Below, piece by piece: positions 46,382 to 54,510 of a stretch of DNA of 64,000 nt. Both the position numbers and the translations under genes were made by a program. The DNA lies in contig DASVWH010000107.1 in NCBI GenBank assembly GCA_036389715.1, positions 1 to 64,000 of the forward strand. The letters are read 5' to 3'. The DNA comes from DASVWH01 sp036389715 (GTDB lineage: Bacteria; Acidobacteriota; Blastocatellia; Pyrinomonadales; Pyrinomonadaceae). Numbering within the stretch: the first letter of the stretch is position 1; each line of letters opens with the position of its first letter. The notes below the pieces were generated by a model, which saw only the letters and a list, made by a program, of their open reading frames with translations, had not been told where the DNA came from and searched no databases.

Positions 46382-46802
46382 GCCGTCCCGTTTAATCTAG
46401 GCCCAGCGGTCAGTAGTCTTCTTAGTAGTCTTCAAATGTCCGGCCGAGCGAGAATGGAGCAAGATACGGTATCGGGCCCGGAAGCTCAACCCGGCAACCG
46501 GCGTGCCCGGCTGCCATTGTGCGTGAAAGCGGCGGTTTGCGAAAGCGGTGCGCCCCTGTCCCGCAATATTGAGCCGACAAATGTCGGACCCGGCGTCGCT
46601 CATTCTAGGGAACGCAAACTGAAGAAGGCAAAAGGCGCTGGGCAAACGCAGCGGGCCGTGCCGTCAACTTTGCCCCGGATTCCGGGCCCGGGACGAGCCC
46701 GCGCCTCCGGCTTTTAGCGGCCTGCACTTTTGCCTTTACCCTGTGCCTTGATTATGATGCTCCGAGTAAACATTCAACCAAATTCACCAGAGCCGGAGTG
46801 AG
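46382..46802. other. intergenic region between divergent flippase and acyl-CoA dehydrogenase genes
   Basis: About 420 bases. It holds a small direct repeat (AGTAGTCTTC twice, near 46430-46450), a CCGACA-AA-TGTCGG palindrome at 46574-46587, and the promoter candidate at 46730. No gene is supportable. Confidence 0.5.
46730..46758 (+). promoter_or_regulatory. sigma-70 promoter candidate for the acyl-CoA dehydrogenase gene
   Basis: TTGCCT (46730-46735) and TATGAT (46753-46758) with a 17-base spacer, about 45 bases before the start codon. Confidence 0.5.
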
Positions 46803-47996
46803 ATGAGCCAAACGAGCATTGAGCAACAGGCCGGGCGACCGCTGACGGCGCTCTCCGAAGACGAAGAGATGTTTCGCGCCAGCGTGCGCGAGTTTGCCCA
46901 GGGCGAACTCGCGCCCCGCGTCGAGCGAATGGATGAAGAGGGCAAGCTCGACCCGGCGCTCGTCAAACAGTGCTTCGAGCTTGGCCTGATGGGCATCGAG
47001 ACGCCCGAAGAATATGGCGGCGCGGGCGCGTCCTTCTTCACGGCGATTATCGGCGTCGAGGAACTCTCGCGCGTTGACGCCTCGGTCGGCGTCTTCGTAG
47101 ACGTGCAGAACACGCTGGTCAATAACGCTCTGCTGCGCTGGGGAAATCCTGAACAGAAGAAAAGGTATCTCTCGCGGCTGGCCGCGGAGAGCGTCGGCGC
47201 TTACGCCCTGAGCGAAGCCGGTTCGGGCTCGGACGCCTTCGCTCTCGCCACGCGCGCCGTTGACCGTGGCGACCACTACGTGCTCGACGGGCGCAAGCTC
47301 TGGATCACGAACGGCAACGAGGCCGAAATCTTCATCGTCTTCGCCAACGCCAACCCGCCCGAGGGCTATCGCGGCATCACGGCCTTCATCGTCGAGAAGG
47401 GTTTCGAGGGATTCTCCGTCGGCAAGAAGGAGAACAAGCTCGGCATCCGCGCCTCCTCGACGACCGAGATCATCATGGAAGACTGCCGCGTGCCCAAGGA
47501 GAACGTGCTTGGCGAAGTGGGCAAAGGCTACAAGGTCTCCATCGAGACGCTCAACGAGGGGCGCATCGGCATCGGCGCGCAGATGATCGGCATCGCCACG
47601 GGCGCGCTCGAAGCCGCGCTCCGCTACACGACCGAGCGGGAGCAGTTCGGCCGCAGCATCAATGAATTTCAGGGCGTGCAATTCCAGCTCGCCGAAATGG
47701 CCACCGAGCTGGAAGCCGCGCGCCTGATGGTCTACAACGCCGCCCGGCTCAAGGACGCGCATCTGCCCTTCGTCAAAGAGGCGGCGATGGCCAAGCTCTC
47801 ATCCTCGCGCGCCGCCGAGCGCATCAGCTCAAAGGCCATCGAACTCTACGGCGGCTACGGCTTCGTCAAGGATTACCCGGTCGAAAAATTCTGGCGCGAC
47901 TCGAAGATCGGCGCGATCTACGAGGGCACTTCCAACATGCAGTTGCAGACGATCGCCAAGCTCATCATCAGCGGCAAGCAGCCGCGCGTGCAATGA
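46803..47996 (+). CDS. acyl-CoA dehydrogenase
   Basis: A 397-residue FAD enzyme of the acyl-CoA dehydrogenase family. Visible signatures are LSEAGSGSDA (residue about 139), the FAD/ETF-side KLWITNGNEA, LNEGRIGIGAQMIGIA, and the C-terminal IELYGGYGFVKDYPVEKFWRD followed by IYEGTSNMQ, in which Glu374 is the catalytic base of the short/branched-chain type. It oxidises an acyl-CoA to the enoyl-CoA, passing electrons to ETF. Substrate chain length cannot be fixed. GGAG precedes the start, and a promoter lies just upstream. The fused E1 three kb downstream could feed branched acyl-CoAs to it. Confidence 0.92.
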   Translation: MSQTSIEQQAGRPLTALSEDEEMFRASVREFAQGELAPRVERMDEEGKLDPALVKQCFELGLMGIETPEEYGGAGASFFTAIIGVEELSRVDASVGVFVDVQNTLVNNALLRWGNPEQKKRYLSRLAAESVGAYALSEAGSGSDAFALATRAVDRGDHYVLDGRKLWITNGNEAEIFIVFANANPPEGYRGITAFIVEKGFEGFSVGKKENKLGIRASSTTEIIMEDCRVPKENVLGEVGKGYKVSIETLNEGRIGIGAQMIGIATGALEAALRYTTEREQFGRSINEFQGVQFQLAEMATELEAARLMVYNAARLKDAHLPFVKEAAMAKLSSSRAAERISSKAIELYGGYGFVKDYPVEKFWRDSKIGAIYEGTSNMQLQTIAKLIISGKQPRVQ

Positions 47997-48010
47997 GACG
48001 CTGAAGAATC

Positions 48011-48520
48011 GTGAACGCCGACGAGATCAAGAGCTATTTGAAAGAACTGAATGACGAGCTGTGCGCCGTGAACATCAAAGGCGAGGTCTGTCACTATGGT
48101 GGTGCGGTGATGTGCCTGGCCTATAATGCACGCCCGGCGACGAAAGACGTTGACGCCGTCTTTGAACCCGTGCGACATATCAGAAGGGCCGCCGGACGCA
48201 TCGCCCAAGCGCATGGGCTGCGCAAAGACTGGCTCAACTACGCCGTTAAAATGTTTCTCGTGCCACATGAACGGCGTATCCTGTTCGACATGTCGCACCT
48301 TAAGGTCTACATCCCGCCGCCGGAATACTTGCTGGCGATGAAGACGCTGGCGGCCAGGGCCAATACAGATGACCGCGGTGACATCGAACTGCTGGTTGAT
48401 AAGCTGACCTTGCAGAACGCAGGGCAGGTGATGGAAATAGTCAAGCACTATTACCCTCACCGGCAGGTCAAACCGGCGACGCAGATTTTCCTCGATGAAA
48501 TTTTTGAGCGACGACAGTGA
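48011..48520 (+). CDS. DUF6036-like nucleotidyltransferase, first gene of a coupled pair
   Basis: A 169-residue protein from GTG 48011. The N-terminal half shows the nucleotidyltransferase-fold signature GGAVMCLAYNARPATKDVDAVFE: the glycine loop, then DVD as metal ligands, as in DUF6036/AbiEii-like proteins. Helices follow (PPPEYLLAMKTLAAR, DDRGDIELLVDKL). These enzymes are usually one half of two-gene toxin-antitoxin-like units. Its TGA stop overlaps the GTG start of the next gene (GTGA), implying co-translation. It lies 14 bases after the acyl-CoA dehydrogenase gene, so it may be read through from there. Confidence 0.75.
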   Translation: MNADEIKSYLKELNDELCAVNIKGEVCHYGGAVMCLAYNARPATKDVDAVFEPVRHIRRAAGRIAQAHGLRKDWLNYAVKMFLVPHERRILFDMSHLKVYIPPPEYLLAMKTLAARANTDDRGDIELLVDKLTLQNAGQVMEIVKHYYPHRQVKPATQIFLDEIFERRQ

Positions 48521-48870
48521 TTACGCTGAAAGAGACAAAGCAACAGATCGAAAGGGAGCCGCAGCACTGGTGCGTCCACTTGATGGATTTCGTTGACGAC
48601 TTCCGTTACTACAAAGACTTGCGCGCCCTCTCCGAGCCGTTTTCTCCCGGCGAACGCAGGACGGATGCGCTGCTCGCTTCGACCGCCGAAGCCTTGTGCG
48701 ACGAATTGGGTCTCGCGCCTCCGCCCTGGTTGGCCGAGATACCCGAATGTGAGCAGCCTTATTTCGTCGGCGACCTTGAAAATCTAAAAGCAATTTCTAT
48801 CGTTGAGAGCCCCCTGCGCTTTCGCATTCGGAAGATATTCGTGCTGGAAAATTTCCTGAGTCGTGTTTAG
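48517..48870 (+). CDS. partner protein of the nucleotidyltransferase (putative antitoxin)
   Basis: A 117-residue protein whose GTG start overlaps the stop of the nucleotidyltransferase. The N-terminal half is helical (KETKQQIEREPQHWCVHLMDF, RTDALLASTAEALCDELGL). The C-terminal half (PPWLAEIPECEQPYFVG, NLKAISIVESPLRFRIRKIFV) has the 'ESP..FR.R.IFV' pattern that I associate with partners of DUF6036-type nucleotidyltransferases. No helix-turn-helix is evident. Together the two would form a toxin-antitoxin-like unit; which one is toxic cannot be told. Confidence 0.65.
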   Translation: MITLKETKQQIEREPQHWCVHLMDFVDDFRYYKDLRALSEPFSPGERRTDALLASTAEALCDELGLAPPPWLAEIPECEQPYFVGDLENLKAISIVESPLRFRIRKIFVLENFLSRV

Positions 48871-48881
48871 GGGCGGCTCGA

Positions 48882-49217
48882 ATGGACGGAATGAAGATGG
48901 CCACATCGCGGATCGAGACATTCAAGCAGATGCTGGAAAGCGACCCGGAAAATACGCTCGTGCGGTTCGGGCTGGCCAACGAGTATTTGAAGGCCGGGCA
49001 GTACGAAGAGGCCATCGCCGCGCTCAACGATTACTTGCAGCGGGCCGACGACGAAGGCGCGGCGTTCGGGATGCTGGCGCGGGCGCTTGAAAAGACGGGC
49101 AGGCCGGAGGAAGCGCGCGAGGCTTACCTGCGCGGCATCGAGGCCGCACAATTGCACGGGCATCCCTCGATGGCGGAAGATTACCGGATGACGCTTGAGA
49201 CGGATTACGAAGATTGA
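48882..49217 (+). CDS. small TPR protein
   Basis: A 111-residue protein with about two and a half TPR motifs (ENTLVRFGLANEYLKAGQYEEAIAALNDYL, then AAFGMLARALEKTGRPEEAREAYLRGIEA). AGGGGCGG lies just upstream of the start. The family usually mediates protein contacts. It sits between a nucleotidyltransferase pair and hicB on the same strand, with short gaps. Function unknown. Confidence 0.75.
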   Translation: MDGMKMATSRIETFKQMLESDPENTLVRFGLANEYLKAGQYEEAIAALNDYLQRADDEGAAFGMLARALEKTGRPEEAREAYLRGIEAAQLHGHPSMAEDYRMTLETDYED

Positions 49218-49260
49218 TGCTGATGGCTTTGCGAGGCATCCTGACAGGATGAGGGTGAGC

Positions 49261-49467
49261 ATGGACGAACTGATATTCCTTGTTGAGGAAGCGCCGGAGG
49301 GCGGGTTCACGGCGCGCGCGCTGGGAGCTTCGGTCTTCACGGAGGCAGATGATTTAGCAAGTCTTCGTGAGCAGGTGCGCGATGCTGTCCGCTGCCACTT
49401 CGATGAAGGAGAAGGCCCCGGAATCATTCGTCTTCACTTCGTGCGTGAAGAAGTGATCGCAGCATGA
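49261..49467 (+). CDS. hicB: HicB-like antitoxin
   Basis: A 68-residue protein from ATG 49261 (GAGG 8 bases upstream; the frame is open to 49195 but the extra 22 residues are not family-like). The sequence DELIFLVEEAPEGGFTARA and DDLASLREQVRDAVRCHFD fits the HicB/UPF0150 partial RNase H-like fold. Proteins of this type are sometimes labelled '2-oxoisovalerate dehydrogenase subunit beta', apparently because of position; the true dehydrogenase is the next intact gene. Its stop overlaps the ATG of hicA (ATGA). It would neutralise HicA. Confidence 0.8.
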   Translation: MDELIFLVEEAPEGGFTARALGASVFTEADDLASLREQVRDAVRCHFDEGEGPGIIRLHFVREEVIAA

Positions 49468-49705
49468 AACTACCGCGTGATGTCTCCGGCGCGGCCCTCG
49501 CCAAGGCCCTGGCGGCTCTTGGCTACGAGATCACACGGCAAACCGGCAGCCATCTGCGCCTGACTACGCCGGAAGGCGGCGAGCATCACGTGACCATTCC
49601 CGTCATGCCCCTTTGCGAATTGGAACGTTTGCTGCCATTCTGGATGATGTGGCAACACACTTCGGCTTAAGCCGCGATGACTTGCTGGCAAGGATTAAAC
49701 TCTGA
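49464..49705 (+). pseudogene. hicA: hicA toxin gene interrupted by a one-base frameshift
   Basis: The first 46 codons encode a good HicA start (LPRDVSGAALAKALAALGYE, QTGSHLRLTTPEGGEHHVTIP with the catalytic His in GSH). At CCC 49599-49601 the family sequence moves to the +2 frame: RHAPLRIGTFAAILDDVATH, then FGLSRDDLLARIKL and TGA at 49705, exactly as in intact HicA. In the actual frame translation ends at 49670 after unrelated residues. One missing C in the CCC run would explain it. Either the toxin is inactivated or the base was lost in sequencing. hicB immediately before it is intact. Confidence 0.8.
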
Positions 49706-49732
49706 TTATTTGAGGCAGGAGAGTTGAAAGAG

Positions 49733-51850
49733 ATGGCGACCGAATTGAAGGCGCGTGAGTACAGGGGCCTGGGCCGCGAGCAGATGATCGAAATCTACCG
49801 GACGATGTACCTGTCGCGGCGGATTGACGATAAGGAGATTCAGCTCAAGGGCCAGAACAAGATATTTTTTCAGATTAGCGGCGCTGGCCACGAAGCCGTG
49901 CTGGTGGCCGCCGCGATGGCTTTGAAGCCCGCTTACGATTGGTTCTATCCGTACTATCGCGACCGCGCGCTCTGCCTGCAACTGGGCATGACGCCGCTTG
50001 AGCAACTGCTCTCGGCCGTCGGTGCTGCCGCCGACCCGAACTCGCACGGTCGCCAGATGCCCTCGCACTGGGGACACAAGCGGCTCAACATCGTCTCGCA
50101 GTCTTCACCGACGGGGACGCAGTTTCTACAGGCGGTCGGGTGTGCAGAGGCCAGCCACCGCGCCGCGCTGCTTGACGAAATCAAGGATAAGGTCGAGGGC
50201 TTCAAGGGCGACGAAGTCGTCTTTGTTTCGTCGGGCGACGGGACGACGAGCGAGGGCGAGTTCTGGGAGGCGCTCAACACGGCCTGCAACCTCAAACTGC
50301 CCGTCCTCTTCCTGATAGAGGATAACGGCTACGCCATCAGCGTCCCCGTCGAGGTGCAGACGGCGGGCGGCGACATCTCCAAGCTGGTCGAGGGTTTCCC
50401 GAACCTCTACAGGCAGAAATGCGACGGCACTGACCCGATTGAATCTCTGGAAACCATGCGGCGCGCCGTCGAGCATTGCCGCCTGCGCAAGGGCGCGGCG
50501 CTGGTCCACGCCAAAGTGATTCGTCCCTATTCGCACTCGCTTTCAGATGACGAGAAACTCTACCGTCCCGACGAAGAGAGGACTTCGGACGCCGAGCGCG
50601 ACCCCATCAAACGCTTCGGCGCGCTGCTGGTCGAAGAGGGGTTGGTCACGCAGGAGGAATTACAGGGAATCAAGGACGAGATTGACCGCCAGGTGCTGGA
50701 AGCGGCCGACCTGGCGCTGGCCAGCCCGCAGCCCGCGCCCGACACGGCGACCGAGTTCGTCTTTTCGCCCGACGTTGACCCGACTTCCAAAGAGTTCGAC
50801 ACGGAGGAGGGCGCGGAGCTTTCCGGCAACGCAGGCACGATGGTGGACCTCATCAATCGCTGCCTGCACGAAGAGATGGAGCGTGACCCGCGAATCGTCG
50901 TCTTCGGCGAGGACGTGGCCGACGTGTCGCGCGAAGAGTACCTGGAGAAGGTCAAGGGCAAGGGCGGCGTCTTCAAGGTGACGGCCAACCTGCAACGCAA
51001 GTTCGGCGCGGTGCGCGTCTTCAATTCGCCGCTGGCCGAAGCCAACATCGCCGGGCGCGCCATCGGGATGGCGACGCGCGGGCTCAAACCCGTCGTCGAG
51101 ATACAGTTCTTCGATTACATCTGGCCCGCCTATCACCAGATCAGAAATGAGCTGGCGTTGATGCGCTGGCGCTCGGGCAACGAGTTCAAGTCTCCGGTGG
51201 TCCTGCGCGTGCCCGTCGGCGGTTACCTGAAGGGCGGCGCGGTCTATCACTCTCAAAGCGGCTCGACCATCTTCACGCACACGCCGGGCCTGCGCGTCGT
51301 TTATCCGGCGACGGCGCTCGACGCCAACGGGCTCCTGCGGACCGCCATTCGCTCGGACGACCCGGTGCTCTTCCTTGAGCACAAGCATCTCTACCGCCAG
51401 GCCTATAACAAATCGCAGTACCCGCCCGCCGACTTCATGATTCCCTTCGGCAAGGCGAAGACCGTGCGCGAAGGGACCGACATCTCGATCATCACCTACG
51501 GCGCGCTGGTCCAGCGTTCGCTGGTTGCCGCCAAGCAGGCCGAGCAGCAGGGCATCAACGTCGAAGTGATAGACCTGCGCACGCTCGTGCCTTACGACTG
51601 GGAGGCGATCGTTCGTTCCGTCAGGAAGACCAGCCGCGTCATCGTCGCGCACGAGGATTCGCTCTCGTTCGGCTACGGCGCGGAGCTCGCCGCGCGCATC
51701 GGCGATGAGTTGTTCGAGTACCTGGACGCACCCGTCCGCCGCGTCGCCGCGCTCGATACCTTCGTCGCCTACGCGCCGCAGTTGGAAGACGCCATCCTGC
51801 CGCAGGTTGACGACGTGGCCAGGGCAATCACGGGACTCTACAGCTATTAG
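49733..51850 (+). CDS. 2-oxo acid dehydrogenase E1, fused alpha and beta subunits
   Basis: About 705 residues from ATG 49733 (AGGAGAG 9 bases upstream). Residues about 1-340 are the alpha part: GAGHEAVLVAAAMAL, PYYRDRALCLQLG, and the ThDP motif GDGTTSEGEFWEALN...EDNGYA. Residues about 365-705 are the beta part: VFGEDVADVSREEYLE, FNSPLAEANIAGRAIGMA, FFDYIWPAYHQI, VYHSQSGSTIFTH and IDLRTLVPYDW. The two halves act as separate chains in most bacteria. It decarboxylates a branched-chain oxo acid or pyruvate within a dehydrogenase complex; E2 and E3 are not here. A clear terminator follows. Confidence 0.9.
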   Translation: MATELKAREYRGLGREQMIEIYRTMYLSRRIDDKEIQLKGQNKIFFQISGAGHEAVLVAAAMALKPAYDWFYPYYRDRALCLQLGMTPLEQLLSAVGAAADPNSHGRQMPSHWGHKRLNIVSQSSPTGTQFLQAVGCAEASHRAALLDEIKDKVEGFKGDEVVFVSSGDGTTSEGEFWEALNTACNLKLPVLFLIEDNGYAISVPVEVQTAGGDISKLVEGFPNLYRQKCDGTDPIESLETMRRAVEHCRLRKGAALVHAKVIRPYSHSLSDDEKLYRPDEERTSDAERDPIKRFGALLVEEGLVTQEELQGIKDEIDRQVLEAADLALASPQPAPDTATEFVFSPDVDPTSKEFDTEEGAELSGNAGTMVDLINRCLHEEMERDPRIVVFGEDVADVSREEYLEKVKGKGGVFKVTANLQRKFGAVRVFNSPLAEANIAGRAIGMATRGLKPVVEIQFFDYIWPAYHQIRNELALMRWRSGNEFKSPVVLRVPVGGYLKGGAVYHSQSGSTIFTHTPGLRVVYPATALDANGLLRTAIRSDDPVLFLEHKHLYRQAYNKSQYPPADFMIPFGKAKTVREGTDISIITYGALVQRSLVAAKQAEQQGINVEVIDLRTLVPYDWEAIVRSVRKTSRVIVAHEDSLSFGYGAELAARIGDELFEYLDAPVRRVAALDTFVAYAPQLEDAILPQVDDVARAITGLYSY

Positions 51851-51880
51851 GCTGGCCCGCCACAGTGGACAAAAGAGCCG

Positions 51881-51908
51881 GGGGATGCCGCGCAGGCGTC
51901 CCCTTTTT
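51881..51908 (+). terminator. intrinsic terminator of the E1 gene
   Basis: GGGGATGCC and GGCGTCCCC form a 9-base stem (one G-T pair) with a 5-base loop, followed directly by TTTTT, 30 bases after the stop codon. Confidence 0.85.
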
Positions 51909-52137
51909 GCTGCTCCCGGCCGCGGACCCGCGCAAAAATCGAACGGTAGAATGCCATACAGTCTGTGTACTATATCGTTTCGCTTCGCCCTTTTCACCAT
52001 CCCGCCTAAGTATTGCAAAGACTGGGGTAAGCCGTCCCGGCAGGTGGCATGCATCTTGCCGGTCTCACTTCAAGGACAAACTACAATTTCTCCCAAAATA
52101 CAAAGGGCAAAATGAATTCTTAGGAGGAGAACAACTT

Positions 52138-53097
52138 ATGGGCAAACGTTTACTTTGCATTCTCGGGGGGGCCGTCCTCTCCCTGGCTTCGGCCAGCATG
52201 GCATTCGCGCAGGGGACTCCGACCACTACGACCACCACGACGACGACGCAGAGCACGGCCGTGCAGAACGCTGACGGCTCCTGGACCGTCGTTGAATATC
52301 CGGTGGGCAAAGAAGTGACGGTCAACCTGATGCCGACCACGACCATTCAGGGCGCGACCGGCACGGCCAGGATCATGCGCATGGCCAACGGGACGATGGT
52401 CAATCTGGACCTCTCCGGCCTGACGGGTGATGTCAACAACCTGAACCTTTATGCGATTGACCCTGCGGGCAAGGTCACGTTGCTCGGCCCCGTCACAGTC
52501 AATAACGGGACCGCCACTTTCAGCACGACGACTCCGCTCAACAGGTTCATGCTGGCGCTCTCGCCTGAAGCGAACCTGACGACCTACACGCCGCAGGCGA
52601 ACGTGCTCTTCAGAAGCGCCGTGCCGAACGGCTTCGCAGTCGTGCCTCTGGCGAGCAGCGGAGAGCGTGACGGAGCGCCGGTAGCCGAGCGCGTTTCCGC
52701 CACCTCGACTCCGGGCGCGACTTCAGCTTACAGCGCGCCGATGCTCGGCATCCCTGGCTTCCGCCGCGGGACCGACACCGAGATGAAGATTAACTTTACG
52801 GGAGCGATGACGGGCGCGCGCGCGAACGTTTACCTGGAGCCGCGCAAGGACGGACCGACGACCATCAAGATGCGTTTCCACGAGTTGAAGGAAGCGCCCG
52901 GCGGCAAGGTCTACGTGGTGTGGGCCGTTTCGCCCGATAATAAGTTCGTCAAGCTCGGACAGATAGTCAACACGGGCGGGCGCAACGAGGCGCAGATTCA
53001 GACCGAGACGGCGCTTCGGGATTTCGGTCTCTTCGTGACGCTCGAAGACGAGACGACGACTCCGACCGGCCAGATTATCGGCACGGTTATTCGATAA
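52138..53097 (+). CDS. exported protein of unknown function
   Basis: A 319-residue protein from ATG 52138, preceded by AGGAGGAG at good spacing. A signal peptide (KRLLCILGGAVLSLASASMAFAQG) is followed by a Thr-rich stretch (TPTTTTTTTTTQST). The rest is beta-rich with no Cys: VVEYPVGKEVTVNLMPT, GTMVNLDLSGLTGDVNNLNLYAID and a second half with VYVVWAVSPDNKFVKLGQI. The pattern suggests two similar beta-sandwich domains. No known family recognised. Two hairpins follow the stop. A strong leader sequence suggests high expression. Confidence 0.7.
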   Translation: MGKRLLCILGGAVLSLASASMAFAQGTPTTTTTTTTTQSTAVQNADGSWTVVEYPVGKEVTVNLMPTTTIQGATGTARIMRMANGTMVNLDLSGLTGDVNNLNLYAIDPAGKVTLLGPVTVNNGTATFSTTTPLNRFMLALSPEANLTTYTPQANVLFRSAVPNGFAVVPLASSGERDGAPVAERVSATSTPGATSAYSAPMLGIPGFRRGTDTEMKINFTGAMTGARANVYLEPRKDGPTTIKMRFHELKEAPGGKVYVVWAVSPDNKFVKLGQIVNTGGRNEAQIQTETALRDFGLFVTLEDETTTPTGQIIGTVIR

Positions 53098-53123
53098 ATC
53101 CGCTCAAGGGGCACACAAACCGC

Positions 53124-53193
53124 GCTTACCTTTCATCCGGTAAGCCTTAAACTCAAGAAAGAGGCCGCCTTTGGTTTAAAGGCGGCCTCTTTC
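53124..53193 (+). terminator. two consecutive hairpins after the exported protein gene
   Basis: GCTTACC/GGTAAGC (53124-53145) is followed by a perfect 16-base stem GAAAGAGGCCGCCTTT/AAAGGCGGCCTCTTTC (53157-53193) with a 5-base loop and T-rich end. Confidence 0.8.
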
Positions 53194-53268
53194 TCCGTCT
53201 GATTTCAAGGCTGGCGGGAGCAGGTTAGACTGCGCTGCTCACCCCGGCTGCGATTGACCGCGCGGGCT

Positions 53269-54249
53269 TTAAGGCTCGCCGCCCTCTGCCGCCTGCGAGT
53301 GCATTCGTTGATATGTCAACAGCAGTCCGGCGGCGAACATCAACGCTCCCGCCAACGCCGGGGCCAGATGGCTCAAATCGTTATAGCCGACGAGGGGATG
53401 GATGCCGATGGCCGTGGCAAATCCGGCCAGCCCGGCAAGGCAGAGGACCTGCCAGAGGCTGCGCGAAGGCGTCCCGCACCAGACGCAGAAGAGCACCGTG
53501 ATTCCGCACGAGCCGATGCCGCCGCCAAAGCCCGCCCGGTCGTGTGCGATCAAAGGCACAAGGCGCGGATTGATCGTCTGCAAATCGGCGGCCGTCATCC
53601 CCATGAACGTCAAATCCTGCGGTACGAAGACGCTCGTCATCCCGACCGTCATAATCGTGAACCCGCCGAGAATCATCCCCGCCGCCATCCCGAGCAGGAG
53701 CAGGCGACCCGCCCCGTATGAAGACCTCCACCTGATAGGAGTCGAGGGACGCAGGAGCGAGCCCGGATGCGACGGCGGACGAACGAGCGAGCGCGAGAGG
53801 ATTAAACCGGCGATAAAACAGGGCAGCAGAAACAGCGTGGCGACGCCGTGCCAGGTGTCCAGGTAGCCGTAGCCGAGGTATGACAGGAAGCTGCCGAACC
53901 CCGTCGCGCCGCTGATGACGAAAACCCACCAAGCCCAGGCTTCGCCGCGCCGCAGCGGGAACTCCGCCAGCCACATGTAGAGCAGTCCGACCGCAATCAG
54001 CGCCCCGCCGAAGGAGACGCGGTCGTGGAACATGAAATGAACTATCCGGCACTGGCGAATGGCGCACAACTGCTCTGCGCTGAGACCCAGGAACTGCACG
54101 TCGTGCGGTAAAAAGCTGCCGCTCGCGGAAAGGAAGAGCGCGAACGCGCCCGACAGCACCAGGCTCAACCCCGTGAAGACCAGCAGGGGTCGCCCGTCGC
54201 CGACCAGCGCCCGGAGGAGCCCTCTCTCGTCGCCGTTCATCTCTTTCAT
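53269..54249 (-). CDS. polytopic membrane protein with internal duplication
   Basis: A 326-residue inner-membrane protein with about eight to nine helices. Two halves are alike: SFLPHDVQFLGLSAEQLCAI...HDRVSFGGALIAVGLLYMW and SVFVPQDLTFMGMTAADLQTI...HDRAGFGGGIGSCGITVLF. Each holds a (F/V)xPxD block and an invariant HDR.xFGG segment between helices. The repeated His-Asp-Arg suggests a proton or metal site. I do not recognise the family. It is convergent with the exported-protein gene and divergent from icd, with no partner gene. Confidence 0.7.
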   Translation of the reverse strand: MKEMNGDERGLLRALVGDGRPLLVFTGLSLVLSGAFALFLSASGSFLPHDVQFLGLSAEQLCAIRQCRIVHFMFHDRVSFGGALIAVGLLYMWLAEFPLRRGEAWAWWVFVISGATGFGSFLSYLGYGYLDTWHGVATLFLLPCFIAGLILSRSLVRPPSHPGSLLRPSTPIRWRSSYGAGRLLLLGMAAGMILGGFTIMTVGMTSVFVPQDLTFMGMTAADLQTINPRLVPLIAHDRAGFGGGIGSCGITVLFCVWCGTPSRSLWQVLCLAGLAGFATAIGIHPLVGYNDLSHLAPALAGALMFAAGLLLTYQRMHSQAAEGGEP

Positions 54250-54510
54250 CTCGGAAGAATCCGCGCGCCGCGGCCCGGAGCGCCCGAATCGCCGGGCCGG
54301 GCCAAAGTATGTGACCGCCGCTTTAACCGCATACGGAGCGCATCATACACCGGATTAAGGCTTTATAGGCAGGCACGGGGGCGCATCGGGCCTCGGCCCG
54401 CGCGGTTATCATGGCGGGCGTCGTTGCCTGCGTCAGGCTTTTGACATATATTGCTGCGTCCCTTGGTTAATCATCATCAATTGAGCAGACAGAAAGGCAT
54501 TCTCAGCATC

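Noticed and set aside
49195..49260. Longer N terminus for HicB
   Set aside because: The extra 22 residues do not fit the family and overlap the previous gene; ATG 49261 has the better ribosome binding site.
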